A stretch of 64,000 bases of DNA from NCBI RefSeq assembly GCF_052056295.1, contig NZ_CP182493.1:248001-312000 (forward strand). Reading direction: 5' to 3'. Within the stretch, counting starts at the first letter, position 1, and each line of letters begins with the position of its first letter. The position numbers were made by a program, and so were the translations under genes. Positions 9,334 to 17,510 of this stretch are shown here, in pieces. The notes below the pieces were generated by a model that saw nothing but the letters and a program-made list of their open reading frames with translations, was not told the DNA's origin and did not search any database. The DNA comes from Catenovulum sp052056295. GTDB lineage: Bacteria > Pseudomonadota > Gammaproteobacteria > Enterobacterales > Alteromonadaceae.

Positions 9334-9347
9334 ACTACCTTTTAGGC
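9321..9347. terminator. Hairpin terminator between the DUF2989 gene and sohB
   Basis: A perfect 12-bp stem, GCCTAAAAGGTA and its complement, encloses a 3-nt loop. The stop codon of the DUF2989 gene (9331-9333) lies inside it. Both convergent genes end here. A clear T-tract is missing, so termination efficiency is uncertain. Confidence 0.65.
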
Positions 9348-9369
9348 TGCACGACATGAGCTTTATTCT

Positions 9370-10446
9370 TTAGCTAAAACGTATATTACGCATTTTATCA
9401 GCTAAAGCTAAAATCACCTTTTCAATGGTTGCTGACGCAGCAAAAGGTAATTTTTCCAATACATTTTTTGTAACTGAAAACTTAACTTGATAGACGTCGG
9501 CGCTGTCAATTTGGGTTAACAGATAATCATCACTGGTTTGTAAGTCATCAACTAAACCAAGTGATTTAGCTTGCGAAGCCATCCAATGTTCACCCGTTGC
9601 AACTTTTTCTACTTCTAATTCAGGGCGGAATGAACCTATGTGTTCAACAAACAATTGGTGAATTTCTTCCAATTCTGCTTTAAATTTCTCTCGTGCTTTA
9701 TCGGTATTTTCACCAAACATAGTTAAGGTGCGTTTGAACTCGCCGGCTGTGATTTGTTCAAATTCAATATCATGCTTTTTCAAAATTTTATTAAAGTTTG
9801 GTAGTTGGGCAATTACGCCAATTGAGCCAACTATAGCGAATGGTGCAGCAATAATTTTATCTGCGACGCACGCCATCATATATCCGCCACTCGCTGCTAC
9901 TTTGTCAATTGAGATAGTTAGTGGAATATTCTTTTGTTTTAAGCGCGCTAACTGGCTTGCTGCTAGTCCGTAGCCATGCACAACACCACCACCACTTTCT
10001 AACTTAATTAATACTTCGTCTTGCTCAGTAGCAACCGCCAAAATAGCTGTGACTTCTTCACGTAAGTTTTCAACTTCTTGTGCATCAATGCCAGATTTAA
10101 ACTCAACCACAAACAAACGTTTTTTATCATTGTTGTTTGTTTGTTTTTCATCATCTGATTTTTTCGCATTTTCTTTTGCTAATTTTTTTGCTGCTTTTTG
10201 TGCTTCTTTCTCAGCTTGTTTAGCCGCTTTTTCTTTGTGTTTAAGTTGCTCTTTAGTCAAAAGACGTGCTTCTAGTGCATCTTTCATTTCTTTAAATTTT
10301 TCAGATAGGTTGGTTAATTCCAACTCGCCCTTTTTATTTTTTGCAGATTTTTTGCTTTGTGCCACAGCAACTAAAATAACTAGGATAGCGACAACAAAAG
10401 TTATGGTTTTTGCTAAAAACAAACCATAATCGTATAAAAATTCCAT
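9370..10446 (-). CDS. sohB: Inner-membrane serine protease SohB (S49 family)
   Basis: The start ATG at 10446 has an AAAGG site 9 nt upstream; a GTG three codons earlier is less likely. The 358-aa protein has an N-terminal membrane helix (about residues 8-27), a Lys/Ala-rich charged linker and a SppA-like protease domain. The nucleophile Ser is in KVAASGGYMMAC, the oxyanion glycines in ESGGGVVHG, and the likely base Lys in GEFKRTL. SohB is a periplasm-facing protease known as a multicopy suppressor of htrA loss. It is a single gene, with the long gene-free region behind its promoter side. Confidence 0.93.
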   Translation of the reverse strand: MEFLYDYGLFLAKTITFVVAILVILVAVAQSKKSAKNKKGELELTNLSEKFKEMKDALEARLLTKEQLKHKEKAAKQAEKEAQKAAKKLAKENAKKSDDEKQTNNNDKKRLFVVEFKSGIDAQEVENLREEVTAILAVATEQDEVLIKLESGGGVVHGYGLAASQLARLKQKNIPLTISIDKVAASGGYMMACVADKIIAAPFAIVGSIGVIAQLPNFNKILKKHDIEFEQITAGEFKRTLTMFGENTDKAREKFKAELEEIHQLFVEHIGSFRPELEVEKVATGEHWMASQAKSLGLVDDLQTSDDYLLTQIDSADVYQVKFSVTKNVLEKLPFAASATIEKVILALADKMRNIRFS

Positions 10447-11181
10447 GCTAAACACCTTTAAATTTCATAATGTTACAAGCTTATCATAAGCATTTAAAAA
10501 TCAGTAGATTTAAACGCTGATCAAAATTCAACCACCAACTTTTTATGATATTTTTCATACACTTAAAACATACCCACATATAAACCCACAAAAATATCCA
10601 CACCTTTGGTGGATAAACAATTTACCAGCCTAACCTTTAGGTTGTTTTTAAATCAAACTTGAATATTTATTCGCCATTTGGATATAACAATTATGTAGTC
10701 TTATTGAGTAATTCATTTTATTCGAATTTCTTGCGAAAGCCGGCTCAATTAACACGCACTTTTTGACAGTTTTTTGTCCATTTAGTTTTTTACAAACTCG
10801 CACTAATCATATGCGATCACTTTTTGATCAGTTTTTATTTTAAATAATTTCAACAACTTAAAAGTTACCCACTAGCTAATACACATACTTATCTACAGTT
10901 TCTGTTAGTTATTTTATAACTCTGATGAAGTTATGCTAATTTACTCTTCAACAACTGTCTTTTGTGAGTAAAGATCCCTAAAAAGGCTAAATAACGAAAA
11001 GTTATCCACATTACCCACAAGATTTATTGATCTATTTGCTGATATTTTAAACGAGAAAATAAAGTTGAAGATCATAAAAACAGAGTTGAATAACAGCCGT
11101 TAACACGCTGCCTTTAAAAAAACCACTAATACCTGTAGATTAGTAAGTACGACAATTGTTTATTTTTGCTAGTTCACCCTT
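10447..11181. other. Gene-free region rich in DnaA-box-like 9-mers
   Basis: No ORF, tRNA or rRNA is recognisable in these 735 bp between the divergent sohB and EIIA-like genes. The stretch is AT-rich. It holds one perfect DnaA-box 9-mer TTATCCACA (11002-11010), abutted by TTACCCACA (11011-11019). Near matches are TTATCTACA (10889-10897), TTACCCACT (10865-10873), ATATCCACA (10594-10602), AAACCCACA (10582-10590), ATACCCACA (10570-10578) and, on the minus strand, TTATCCACC (10608-10616). Six GATC sites are present. A small inverted repeat ACTAAT/ATTAGT (11125-11144) sits close to the EIIA-like start. Both divergent promoters must also lie here, but I could not pick them with confidence. Confidence 0.5.
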
Positions 11182-11724
11182 ATGGCACTTTCTGAGCAGA
11201 CTGCAATATTAACCCAACAAGCCCTATGGCGAATCGCCGCGCCATGCAATGGCCATGTGAATAATATATCTAACCATCCAAGTAATTTGATAAGCCACCA
11301 GTTAGCGGGTGAAGGTGTATGCATTGAAATATACGGAGAGCAATTAGTTAGCCCAGTTGATGGTGTGATTGTATTTATAGAGCCACTATTAATTATGTTA
11401 CGGATAAAAACCGCTAAAGGCCTGATTGTTGAAATTAGGCTACCAGACATAGTCAAAGATATGATGCGCAACGGCTTTAAACTTATGGCTACCGAGCAGC
11501 AACAAGTAATTACAGGCCAAGTATTATTGACATTCCACCGGCAAAAGCTGCTCAGTTTGCAAAACAAACTACACAGCAATAAAAAGCTCCACCTATCCAT
11601 GACCTTGCCTAACTTACCTAGCCAATATGTAGTACAATGCCACTTTAACAAAGTAACCGCCGCACAAGACTTTTGTATAGAAGTTTATCCACCGGCAGAT
11701 CGATCTCAGGAGCAAACGTGTTAG
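11182..11724 (+). CDS. PTS EIIA-Glc-like protein lacking the phospho-histidines
   Basis: The 180-aa protein follows the EIIA-Glc (Crr) fold in order: IAAPCNGHVNNI, LAGEGVCIEIYGEQLVSPVDG, then NGFKLM and QQVITGQVLLTF. The family's two histidines are gone. The position of the phosphorylated His (E. coli His90, ELFVHFG) is Arg86 in IVEIRLP, and the helper His75 position is Ile71. It therefore should not accept phosphate from HPr, so a regulatory or structural role is likelier than sugar transport. No ptsH, ptsI or sugar permease is nearby. The stop codon overlaps the GTG start of the ArsC-like gene by 7 nt, so the two are translationally linked. Confidence 0.7.
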   Translation: MALSEQTAILTQQALWRIAAPCNGHVNNISNHPSNLISHQLAGEGVCIEIYGEQLVSPVDGVIVFIEPLLIMLRIKTAKGLIVEIRLPDIVKDMMRNGFKLMATEQQQVITGQVLLTFHRQKLLSLQNKLHSNKKLHLSMTLPNLPSQYVVQCHFNKVTAAQDFCIEVYPPADRSQEQTC

Positions 11725-12068
11725 TTGTATATGGTATTCCTAACTGCGATACAGTTAAAAAAGCAAAAAAATATTTAGAAGAAAACAATATTGAATTTCA
11801 TTTCCACAATTTTAAAAAAGATGGTGTGGATAAAACACAAGTAGAAGCTTGGTTGAGTCAAATCCCAGCCGACGTGTTAATCAACAAACGTGGTACAACG
11901 TGGCGCGCTTTGCCAGACGAGACTAAACAGAATTTAACCGCAGAAGTCGCAGTTGAACTGGCACTGCAAAACCCATCTATTATTAAACGCCCTGTGGTTG
12001 ATAACCAAGGTCAATTTAGTGTTGGTTTTAAAGCCCAAGATTGGGACAAAGCATTTTTAAGCGAGTAA
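11718..12068 (+). CDS. ArsC/Spx-family reductase-like protein (YffB type)
   Basis: The start is GTG 11718, because AGGAGC lies 6 nt upstream and the protein then begins MLVVYGIPNCDTVKKAKKYL, as in the family. The 117-aa protein has the single conserved Cys in NCDTVKKA and the downstream IIKRPVV motif of the ArsC fold. E. coli YffB also sits just upstream of dapE. It is a cytoplasmic thioredoxin-fold protein and the real substrate is not known. Calling it an arsenate reductase would be unsafe, since no ars genes are present. Confidence 0.85.
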   Translation: MLVVYGIPNCDTVKKAKKYLEENNIEFHFHNFKKDGVDKTQVEAWLSQIPADVLINKRGTTWRALPDETKQNLTAEVAVELALQNPSIIKRPVVDNQGQFSVGFKAQDWDKAFLSE

Positions 12069-12074
12069 GTTTTC

Positions 12075-13208
12075 ATGTCTGAAGTTATTGATATTTTAAA
12101 AGACCTTATTTCTCGTCCGTCAGTTACCCCTGAAGACGCTGGCTGCCAAGAGTTTATGGCTGACTACTTAAAAGCATCAGGTTTTGATATCGAATCTATG
12201 GTGTTTGACGATACAACCAATATGTGGGCGCGCAAAGGCAAAGAAGGCCCAGTATTTTGTTTTGCCGGTCATACTGATGTTGTACCAACAGGGCCACTAG
12301 ATAAATGGCATACACCGCCATTTGAACCAACTGAAATCAATGGTTATTTACATGGCCGTGGCACAGCGGATATGAAAGGCAGCTTGGCAGCTATGTTAGT
12401 GGCAACACGACGTTTTGTGGAAAAACATCCAGATCATAAAGGCTCTATCGCTTTTTTAATCACAAGTGATGAAGAAGGTCCATTTATCAATGGTACAACC
12501 CGTGTTATCGACACATTGGAAGCGCGTAACGAAAAAATCACTTGGGCTTTGGTTGGTGAACCTTCGAGCACACATAAAGTGGGTGATGTAATTAAAAATG
12601 GCCGTAGAGGTTCATTAAGTGGTGATTTAATTGTCAAAGGTGTGCAAGGGCACGTTGCCTACCCTCACCTTGCAACAAACCCTGTTCATCTAGCAGCACC
12701 TGCGTTAACTGAGTTATCACAAATTCAGTGGGATAAAGGTAACGATTATTTCCCACCGACTAGCTTCCAAATTTCTAACATCAATGCTGGCACAGGTGCA
12801 ACTAACGTTGTTCCTGGTGAAATGCATGTACAGTTTAATTTTAGATATAGCACAGAAGTAACAGCTGAAATTTTGGTTGAACGTGTACACAGCATTTTGG
12901 ATGCGCACGGTTTAGACTATGACTTGGATTGGACTTATAACGGCTTACCATTTTTAACCGACAAAGGTTTATTGGTTGAAGCTGCAGTAAAAGCAATTGA
13001 AGACACCACACATATTACCCCAGAGCTTTTAACCACAGGCGGTACTTCTGATGGCCGTTTTATTGCGCCTACTGGTGCGCAAGTAGTTGAGCTAGGGCCG
13101 GTGAATGCAACCATTCATAAGCTCAATGAATGTATCAAAATGGAAGACATAGAGTTGCTGACAGATATGTACGAAAAAATTCTGATTAACTTATTGGCAA
13201 ATGACTAA
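12075..13208 (+). CDS. dapE: Succinyl-diaminopimelate desuccinylase DapE
   Basis: DapE hydrolyses N-succinyl-LL-diaminopimelate to LL-DAP and succinate in lysine and peptidoglycan precursor synthesis. The 377-aa M20 metallopeptidase shows the zinc-ligand motifs FAGHTDVVPTGP, GRGTADMKGSLAAM and ITSDEEGP. The late ligands follow in TTGGTSDGRF and PVNATIHKLNE. Its length matches the family. It lies 6 nt after the ArsC-like gene and its last codons overlap the M15 peptidase start by 8 nt, so the set reads as one operon. Confidence 0.97.
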   Translation: MSEVIDILKDLISRPSVTPEDAGCQEFMADYLKASGFDIESMVFDDTTNMWARKGKEGPVFCFAGHTDVVPTGPLDKWHTPPFEPTEINGYLHGRGTADMKGSLAAMLVATRRFVEKHPDHKGSIAFLITSDEEGPFINGTTRVIDTLEARNEKITWALVGEPSSTHKVGDVIKNGRRGSLSGDLIVKGVQGHVAYPHLATNPVHLAAPALTELSQIQWDKGNDYFPPTSFQISNINAGTGATNVVPGEMHVQFNFRYSTEVTAEILVERVHSILDAHGLDYDLDWTYNGLPFLTDKGLLVEAAVKAIEDTTHITPELLTTGGTSDGRFIAPTGAQVVELGPVNATIHKLNECIKMEDIELLTDMYEKILINLLAND

Positions 13209-13887
13209 GCCTGTTTTTAATCAGCAACAATTAATGGGGTTGGATACAAGTCATTTAATCGAGTTGTATCCAAACCATTTTGTCCACAAACAAGTTGCTG
13301 AGCCGATAAAAGCTTTGCAACTTGCGGCTCAAAATGCTGGTTTTGATTTGCGCCTTGCCAGCAGTTTTAGAAGCTTTGAGCGCCAGCAGCTTATTTGGAA
13401 CGACAAAACACAAGGTAAACGTCCTGTATTTAATCGCCAGCAACAGCAAGTTGATTTAAGCAAATATTCTGAAATTGAATCGATAAACAAGATCTGCATT
13501 TATAGTGCAATTCCAGGATTCAGTCGCCATCATTGGGGAACAGATTTTGATGTCTACGACGCTAAGCAGTTCGATGCAGAAAACCGACCACAGTTAACAG
13601 CTGATGAATACCAAACGGGCGGCCCAAACTACCCCATGTATCTGTGGCTATTAGAAAACATGAGTAAATTTGGCTTTGTTCACGTATATACAGGTAATCA
13701 ACAAACAGGGGTTGCCGCTGAGCCTTGGCATATTAGCCATTTACCAACGGCACAAATTGCTCAACAAGCTTTCAAACTGGCGGAATGTAAACAAATTTTA
13801 TCAGAGCAATCTCTAGCATATAAACAAACTCTGCTAGATAATTTAGCTGATTTATATCAAACCTATGTAGAGGCGTATTATGTCTAG
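13201..13887 (+). CDS. M15-family D-alanyl-D-alanine carboxypeptidase-like protein
   Basis: The 228-aa protein has the VanY/DdpX-type zinc peptidase motifs: SSFRSFERQ, SRHHWGTDFDVYD (His and Asp ligands) and EPWHISH near the C-terminus (third ligand). Such enzymes trim D-Ala from peptidoglycan stems. No convincing signal peptide is visible at the N-terminus (MTKPVFNQQQLMG), so location is uncertain. Its ATG overlaps the dapE stop region, linking it to a cell-wall precursor gene. The family is clear, the exact substrate is inferred. Confidence 0.82.
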   Translation: MTKPVFNQQQLMGLDTSHLIELYPNHFVHKQVAEPIKALQLAAQNAGFDLRLASSFRSFERQQLIWNDKTQGKRPVFNRQQQQVDLSKYSEIESINKICIYSAIPGFSRHHWGTDFDVYDAKQFDAENRPQLTADEYQTGGPNYPMYLWLLENMSKFGFVHVYTGNQQTGVAAEPWHISHLPTAQIAQQAFKLAECKQILSEQSLAYKQTLLDNLADLYQTYVEAYYV

Positions 13888-14026
13888 TTGGGCGATCGCA
13901 GCCATTATCATTTTAGCTTTATTATTTATTCTGGGTCCTATTGTCAGTTTGATGGGCTCGGGCAAATTTAAAATGCCAAAAGATTTTAAAAATACCCAAG
14001 GATATGATCAGGATAAAGACAAATAA
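13880..14026 (+). CDS. Small single-pass membrane protein (DUF2897/YpfN-like)
   Basis: A 48-aa ORF starts at ATG 13880, overlapping the end of the M15 gene by 8 nt. It has one hydrophobic segment (AIAAIIILALLFILGPIV, residues 5-22) and a basic, polar tail ending DQDKDK. Size, membrane topology and position behind dapE recall the small YpfN protein of E. coli and DUF2897 proteins of Alteromonadales, though sequence identity is low. Coupled start and good coding sense support it. Function unknown. It ends only 2 bp before the convergent DUF3025 gene. Confidence 0.65.
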   Translation: MSSWAIAAIIILALLFILGPIVSLMGSGKFKMPKDFKNTQGYDQDKDK

Positions 14027-14028
14027 GA

Positions 14029-14877
14029 TTAAACTTTGTCGCTTACTCGCCTTTTCGGTCTAAAATAATTGGTATTGCTATAAAAATTTTGTTGCTGATT
14101 ATCTTTATACCAACTCGGCACACCTAAAATAGGCAAAGGAGACAATTTTTTATTGTCACTCAAAGTTTTGTCCACCCGCATTTCTTTAGCTAACAAGCCA
14201 TCTAAAATCCGATATTGATTAGACAAAGTTTCAGCAAAAAAGCTGGGGGCTACTTTTATAAAATAGGCTTTGGCGGTTAAACCAATATAAGGTGCCAATG
14301 CCATTTCATACATTGCATGACCAAACACAAAGGGTCGAATGCTTTGATACCATTGTGAGCGCTTATCCCAAAAACTTTCCATCCACATATGATTGCGCAA
14401 CGCATTTTTTTGCTCATCATGTGTATAAGCTAAAATAATTCCGCACTCATCAAATAAGGTTAAAGCGTCACGTTGTTTGGTGCGTTTTTTTAAACCATGT
14501 TCACTTATGTCTGCTACATGTAATTGATTGATGGCTTGTTTACTTTCAGGAAACAATCCCCAAATCAAAGCGTTAAAAAAGTCGTGCCAATTGTCTTTGC
14601 GTGTCGGTATAAGCCCTGTTTGATTAATAAAACCTTCATAACCTAATTCAGCCAACTCAGGGCTATCTTCATCTTGCTCAACAAACTGACGCTGTGCAAT
14701 TGCGAAAGCTGGCACTTTATCCGCAATCTGTTTGCTTAGTTGTGCTGGCGAAGGAAAATTATCAAGCTTGAGTAAATCCGTATATAAAACAGCTAAATCT
14801 TGATAAATACCCGTAGATAAATCAGCTTGCTGATAACTAACATCAGCAAGCCATTTTTTAGGTTTAACAGCCGACAA
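14029..14877 (-). CDS. DUF3025 family protein
   Basis: A 282-aa soluble protein with the typical DUF3025 core NWHDFFNALIWGLFP followed by a segment rich in conserved polar residues (about 95-150). It starts at TTG 14877, chosen because a strong AAGGAAG site lies 6 nt upstream inside the end of rluB. It is probably the last gene of a modABC-scpB-rluB-DUF3025 transcript. Function not known. Confidence 0.82.
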   Translation of the reverse strand: MSAVKPKKWLADVSYQQADLSTGIYQDLAVLYTDLLKLDNFPSPAQLSKQIADKVPAFAIAQRQFVEQDEDSPELAELGYEGFINQTGLIPTRKDNWHDFFNALIWGLFPESKQAINQLHVADISEHGLKKRTKQRDALTLFDECGIILAYTHDEQKNALRNHMWMESFWDKRSQWYQSIRPFVFGHAMYEMALAPYIGLTAKAYFIKVAPSFFAETLSNQYRILDGLLAKEMRVDKTLSDNKKLSPLPILGVPSWYKDNQQQNFYSNTNYFRPKRRVSDKV

Positions 14878-14879
14878 AT

Positions 14880-15758
14880 TTAACTTCCTTTGCGACGTCT
14901 TTTATTGGCGGGTTTAATACCTTGTTCGCGCAACTCAGATTTGCGAATGGCTTTGCGAATCCGGTTTGCTTTGAGGTTTTTAATTTTATTGTTGCGGCCT
15001 ACTTCTTTACGCATTTCAATTGGCTTCATGTTTACCAATTTACGTAAGTAGTTTACTTCTTTAACTTCTAATTCAGCCCAACCGCCCATAGGTAAAGTGC
15101 GTGGTAACTCGATATCGCCGTAGCGAATACGTGATAAGCGACTCACTTGAACTTCTTGAGATTCCCACATACGTCTAACTTCGCGGTTACGACCTTCACT
15201 AATAGTCACGTGATACCAACGGTTAATACCCTCACCACCGGCAAAAGAAATTTTATTAAATTTGGCAGGACCATCTTCAAGCTGAACACCTTGACGCAAA
15301 GCTTGAATGGTATTGTCAGTTACTTCACCAAATACACGCACAGCGTACTCACGCTCAACTTCGTGTGATGGATGCATAAGTTTATTAGCCAGTTCACCAT
15401 CCGTTGTAAATATCAACAAACCTGTTGTATTAATATCTAAACGACCAACAGCTATCCAACGCCCTTGTTTTAAAATTGGCAGGCGATCAAACACAGTTTT
15501 ACGCTGCTCTGGATCATTGCGCGTACACACTTCACTTAAAGGTTTGTTGTAAATCAATACTCGGCAAGGAATATCATTTTCAGATTTAAACTTGACTAAG
15601 TGGCCATCAAAACGAATTTCATCATGCTCTGTTGCACGCTCACCCAAAGCACAAACAGTGCCGTTTAAACTAACACGTCCATCGCTAATAGCTTTTTCCA
15701 TTTCACGACGTGAGCCTTTACCGGCTCGAGCTAAGATTTTTTGAATTTTTTCAGACAT
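14880..15758 (-). CDS. rluB: 23S rRNA pseudouridine synthase RluB
   Basis: RluB makes pseudouridine 2605 in 23S rRNA. The ATG at 15758 is preferred over an upstream in-frame start because of the GGGAG site and because the S4 domain (EKIQKILARAGKGSRR) then begins at once. The 292-aa protein has the catalytic motif GRLDINTTGLLIFTTDG with the nucleophile Asp. Further on lie EGRNREVRRM and a very basic tail (KPANKRRRKG) as in RluB. It overlaps the end of scpB by 8 nt. Confidence 0.95.
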   Translation of the reverse strand: MSEKIQKILARAGKGSRREMEKAISDGRVSLNGTVCALGERATEHDEIRFDGHLVKFKSENDIPCRVLIYNKPLSEVCTRNDPEQRKTVFDRLPILKQGRWIAVGRLDINTTGLLIFTTDGELANKLMHPSHEVEREYAVRVFGEVTDNTIQALRQGVQLEDGPAKFNKISFAGGEGINRWYHVTISEGRNREVRRMWESQEVQVSRLSRIRYGDIELPRTLPMGGWAELEVKEVNYLRKLVNMKPIEMRKEVGRNNKIKNLKANRIRKAIRKSELREQGIKPANKRRRKGS

Positions 15759-16341
15759 CTGATTCTCCCGAATCTGACAAATTAGCAATACCTTTAGTGT
15801 CATTCACTAAAGCTTCTGTGACTTGAGGCAAGTCTTCTAGACATTGTAAACCAAAATAGTCTAAAAACGATGGGGTTGTTGCAAATAAAGCTGGCCGACC
15901 GGCAACTTCTTTATGGCCGATAACTTTAACCCAACCACGCTCTTGTAAAGCACGCACTATATTACTGGATACAGCAACACCTCTAACTTGCTCTATTTCC
16001 CCACGAGTAATAGGTTGGCGATATGCGATAAGTGCAAGTGTTTCTAACATAGCTCTAGAATACCTAGGCGCTTTTTCTTGCCATAATAAACTAATCCACG
16101 GGCTTAAAGTCGACTTAGTTTGAAAGCGATAACCTGCGGCAACCTTAACTAATTCGATACCATGACCTTCTTGGTACTTTTGCTGCAAAGTTTTCAGCAA
16201 ACCAGTAATTTTCCGCTGTGATAACTTAAATTCAGCCAATACTGTTTCAGACAATTCTTTAACTGGCATAGGTTTGCCATAGGCAAAAATTGCCGCTTCG
16301 ATTATTTGAATGTATTGCTCGTCGTTATTTTTGCGTGCCAT
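15751..16341 (-). CDS. scpB: Segregation and condensation protein ScpB
   Basis: ScpB is the winged-helix partner of the SMC-ScpAB complex that organises and segregates chromosomes. ATG 16341, with GGA about 8 nt upstream, gives a 196-aa protein. It contains the typical ScpB block ETLALIAYRQPITRGEIEQVRG at about residues 92-113. The gene overlaps rluB by 8 nt, the common arrangement. Unusually, scpA is not upstream: the preceding gene on the strand is modC, 41 bp away. Confidence 0.93.
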   Translation of the reverse strand: MARKNNDEQYIQIIEAAIFAYGKPMPVKELSETVLAEFKLSQRKITGLLKTLQQKYQEGHGIELVKVAAGYRFQTKSTLSPWISLLWQEKAPRYSRAMLETLALIAYRQPITRGEIEQVRGVAVSSNIVRALQERGWVKVIGHKEVAGRPALFATTPSFLDYFGLQCLEDLPQVTEALVNDTKGIANLSDSGESDV

Positions 16342-16382
16342 AATTTTTCCAACCAATTAAAAGTATGCTTAACCCTATAGCT

Positions 16383-17510
16383 TTAGCTAACAATAGAGAC
16401 AGCTTTAATTTGTGCGTATACCAAATCGTTAATTTGTAAATTAAGTTGTTCTAGTGAATAACGAGTAATGGTCGACAATAGATAAACGTCATCTGATACC
16501 GCCTGGTTAGCTTCAATTATTAACTGCAACTGCATATTAGTAGATGAAGCCGTTGCTGCAAAAGCTTTAATACGGCATGCAATTCGATTGACTATACTAG
16601 ATTGCACTTGTTGCTCACGACTGATACTGACGTCTTTAGCCAAAATGCGGATACGAATAGTATCACCTATTCCAGCACCTGTATTAGCTAACAATAACTC
16701 AGTACCCTGGCAATTTATTTTATCGAGTTGCCAGTCTGCAATATGCGCAACAACTTGCCCTTGCAGCACAACACCAACCTGCTCTTGCATCCACTGATAT
16801 TGGCCTAGGCGCGCGAGCACAGAATTTAAATCACCTGACTCGACAATTTTACCATTTTGGATCACTAATAAATGATCCGCTAATCGACAGACTTCATGTA
16901 TGTCGTGGCTGACATACAAAATTGGGATCTTCAGTTGCTGTTTTATTTGCTCCAACAGTTTGAGTAATGCCTGTTTATTCTGCTGATCAAGTGCAGCTAA
17001 AGGCTCATCCATCAACAACAATTTGGGTTGTGATAATAGAGCTCGAGCTATAGCAACACGCTGACGCTCACCGCCTGACAGTTTATCAACTGAGCGCTTC
17101 AATAAAGCTTGTAAACCCATTAACTCGACTAAACTTTCAAGTGTAAAAGTTAACTCTTGAGAATTAGCTTTGTTGTTAGCCAAATAATTATTTAGGCCGT
17201 AGGTTAAATTTCCCTCAACATTAAGATGTGCAAACAAAGCACCTTGCTGAAATACATAACCAATATTGCGTTGATGCGCTGGGACAAAACTCTGTTTATC
17301 TTGCATACTGTGCTGGTTTATTGAGAGTTCGCCCTTTACTTGCGGCTCGAGGCCGGCAATACAGCGCAGCAAAGTAGACTTACCACAACCAGATTGCCCC
17401 CAAATTGAAGTTATACCTTGAGCAGGCACTTGGGCAGCAAAACAAAAATCAAAGCTTGCATAAGCATGCTCAAAGTTAAAGTTCAGGGTATTTTTGTTAG
17501 CTTCAGTCAC
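16383..17510 (-). CDS. modC: Molybdate ABC transporter ATPase ModC
   Basis: The 375-aa cytoplasmic ATPase energises molybdate import. It has Walker A GQSGCGKST (about residues 38-46), a Q-loop region GYVFQQGALFAH, signature LSGGERQR, Walker B LLLMDEPLAALD and the H-loop His in YVSHD. The C-terminal third has the Mop/TOBE-type molybdate-binding fold (LLLANTGAGIGDTIRIRI). It overlaps the 3' end of modB by 8 nt. Confidence 0.93.
   Translation of the reverse strand: MTEANKNTLNFNFEHAYASFDFCFAAQVPAQGITSIWGQSGCGKSTLLRCIAGLEPQVKGELSINQHSMQDKQSFVPAHQRNIGYVFQQGALFAHLNVEGNLTYGLNNYLANNKANSQELTFTLESLVELMGLQALLKRSVDKLSGGERQRVAIARALLSQPKLLLMDEPLAALDQQNKQALLKLLEQIKQQLKIPILYVSHDIHEVCRLADHLLVIQNGKIVESGDLNSVLARLGQYQWMQEQVGVVLQGQVVAHIADWQLDKINCQGTELLLANTGAGIGDTIRIRILAKDVSISREQQVQSSIVNRIACRIKAFAATASSTNMQLQLIIEANQAVSDDVYLLSTITRYSLEQLNLQINDLVYAQIKAVSIVS

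Noticed and set aside
10049..10429. 126-codon plus-strand ORF inside sohB
   Set aside because: It lies antisense to the charged linker of sohB; its Ser/Phe/Ala-rich product simply mirrors the Lys/Ala-rich coding sequence.
10570..10602. CRISPR-like or tandem repeat array (three motifs 12 bp apart)
   Set aside because: The units are only about 6-9 bp, three in number, with no spacers and no cas genes.
10447..11181. Main chromosomal origin (oriC)
   Set aside because: None of the usual flanking genes (dnaA, dnaN, gyrB, mioC, mnmG) is nearby and only one 9-mer is perfect; kept only as a DnaA-box cluster of unknown role.
11169..11651. 160-codon minus-strand ORF over the EIIA-like gene
   Set aside because: The plus-strand gene has fold motifs, coupling to the next gene and a sensible start; the antisense product has no recognisable pattern.
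11718..12068. Arsenic resistance (arsenate reductase)
   Set aside because: The ArsC fold is shared by YffB/Spx-type proteins; place before dapE and absence of other ars genes argue against arsenate detoxification.
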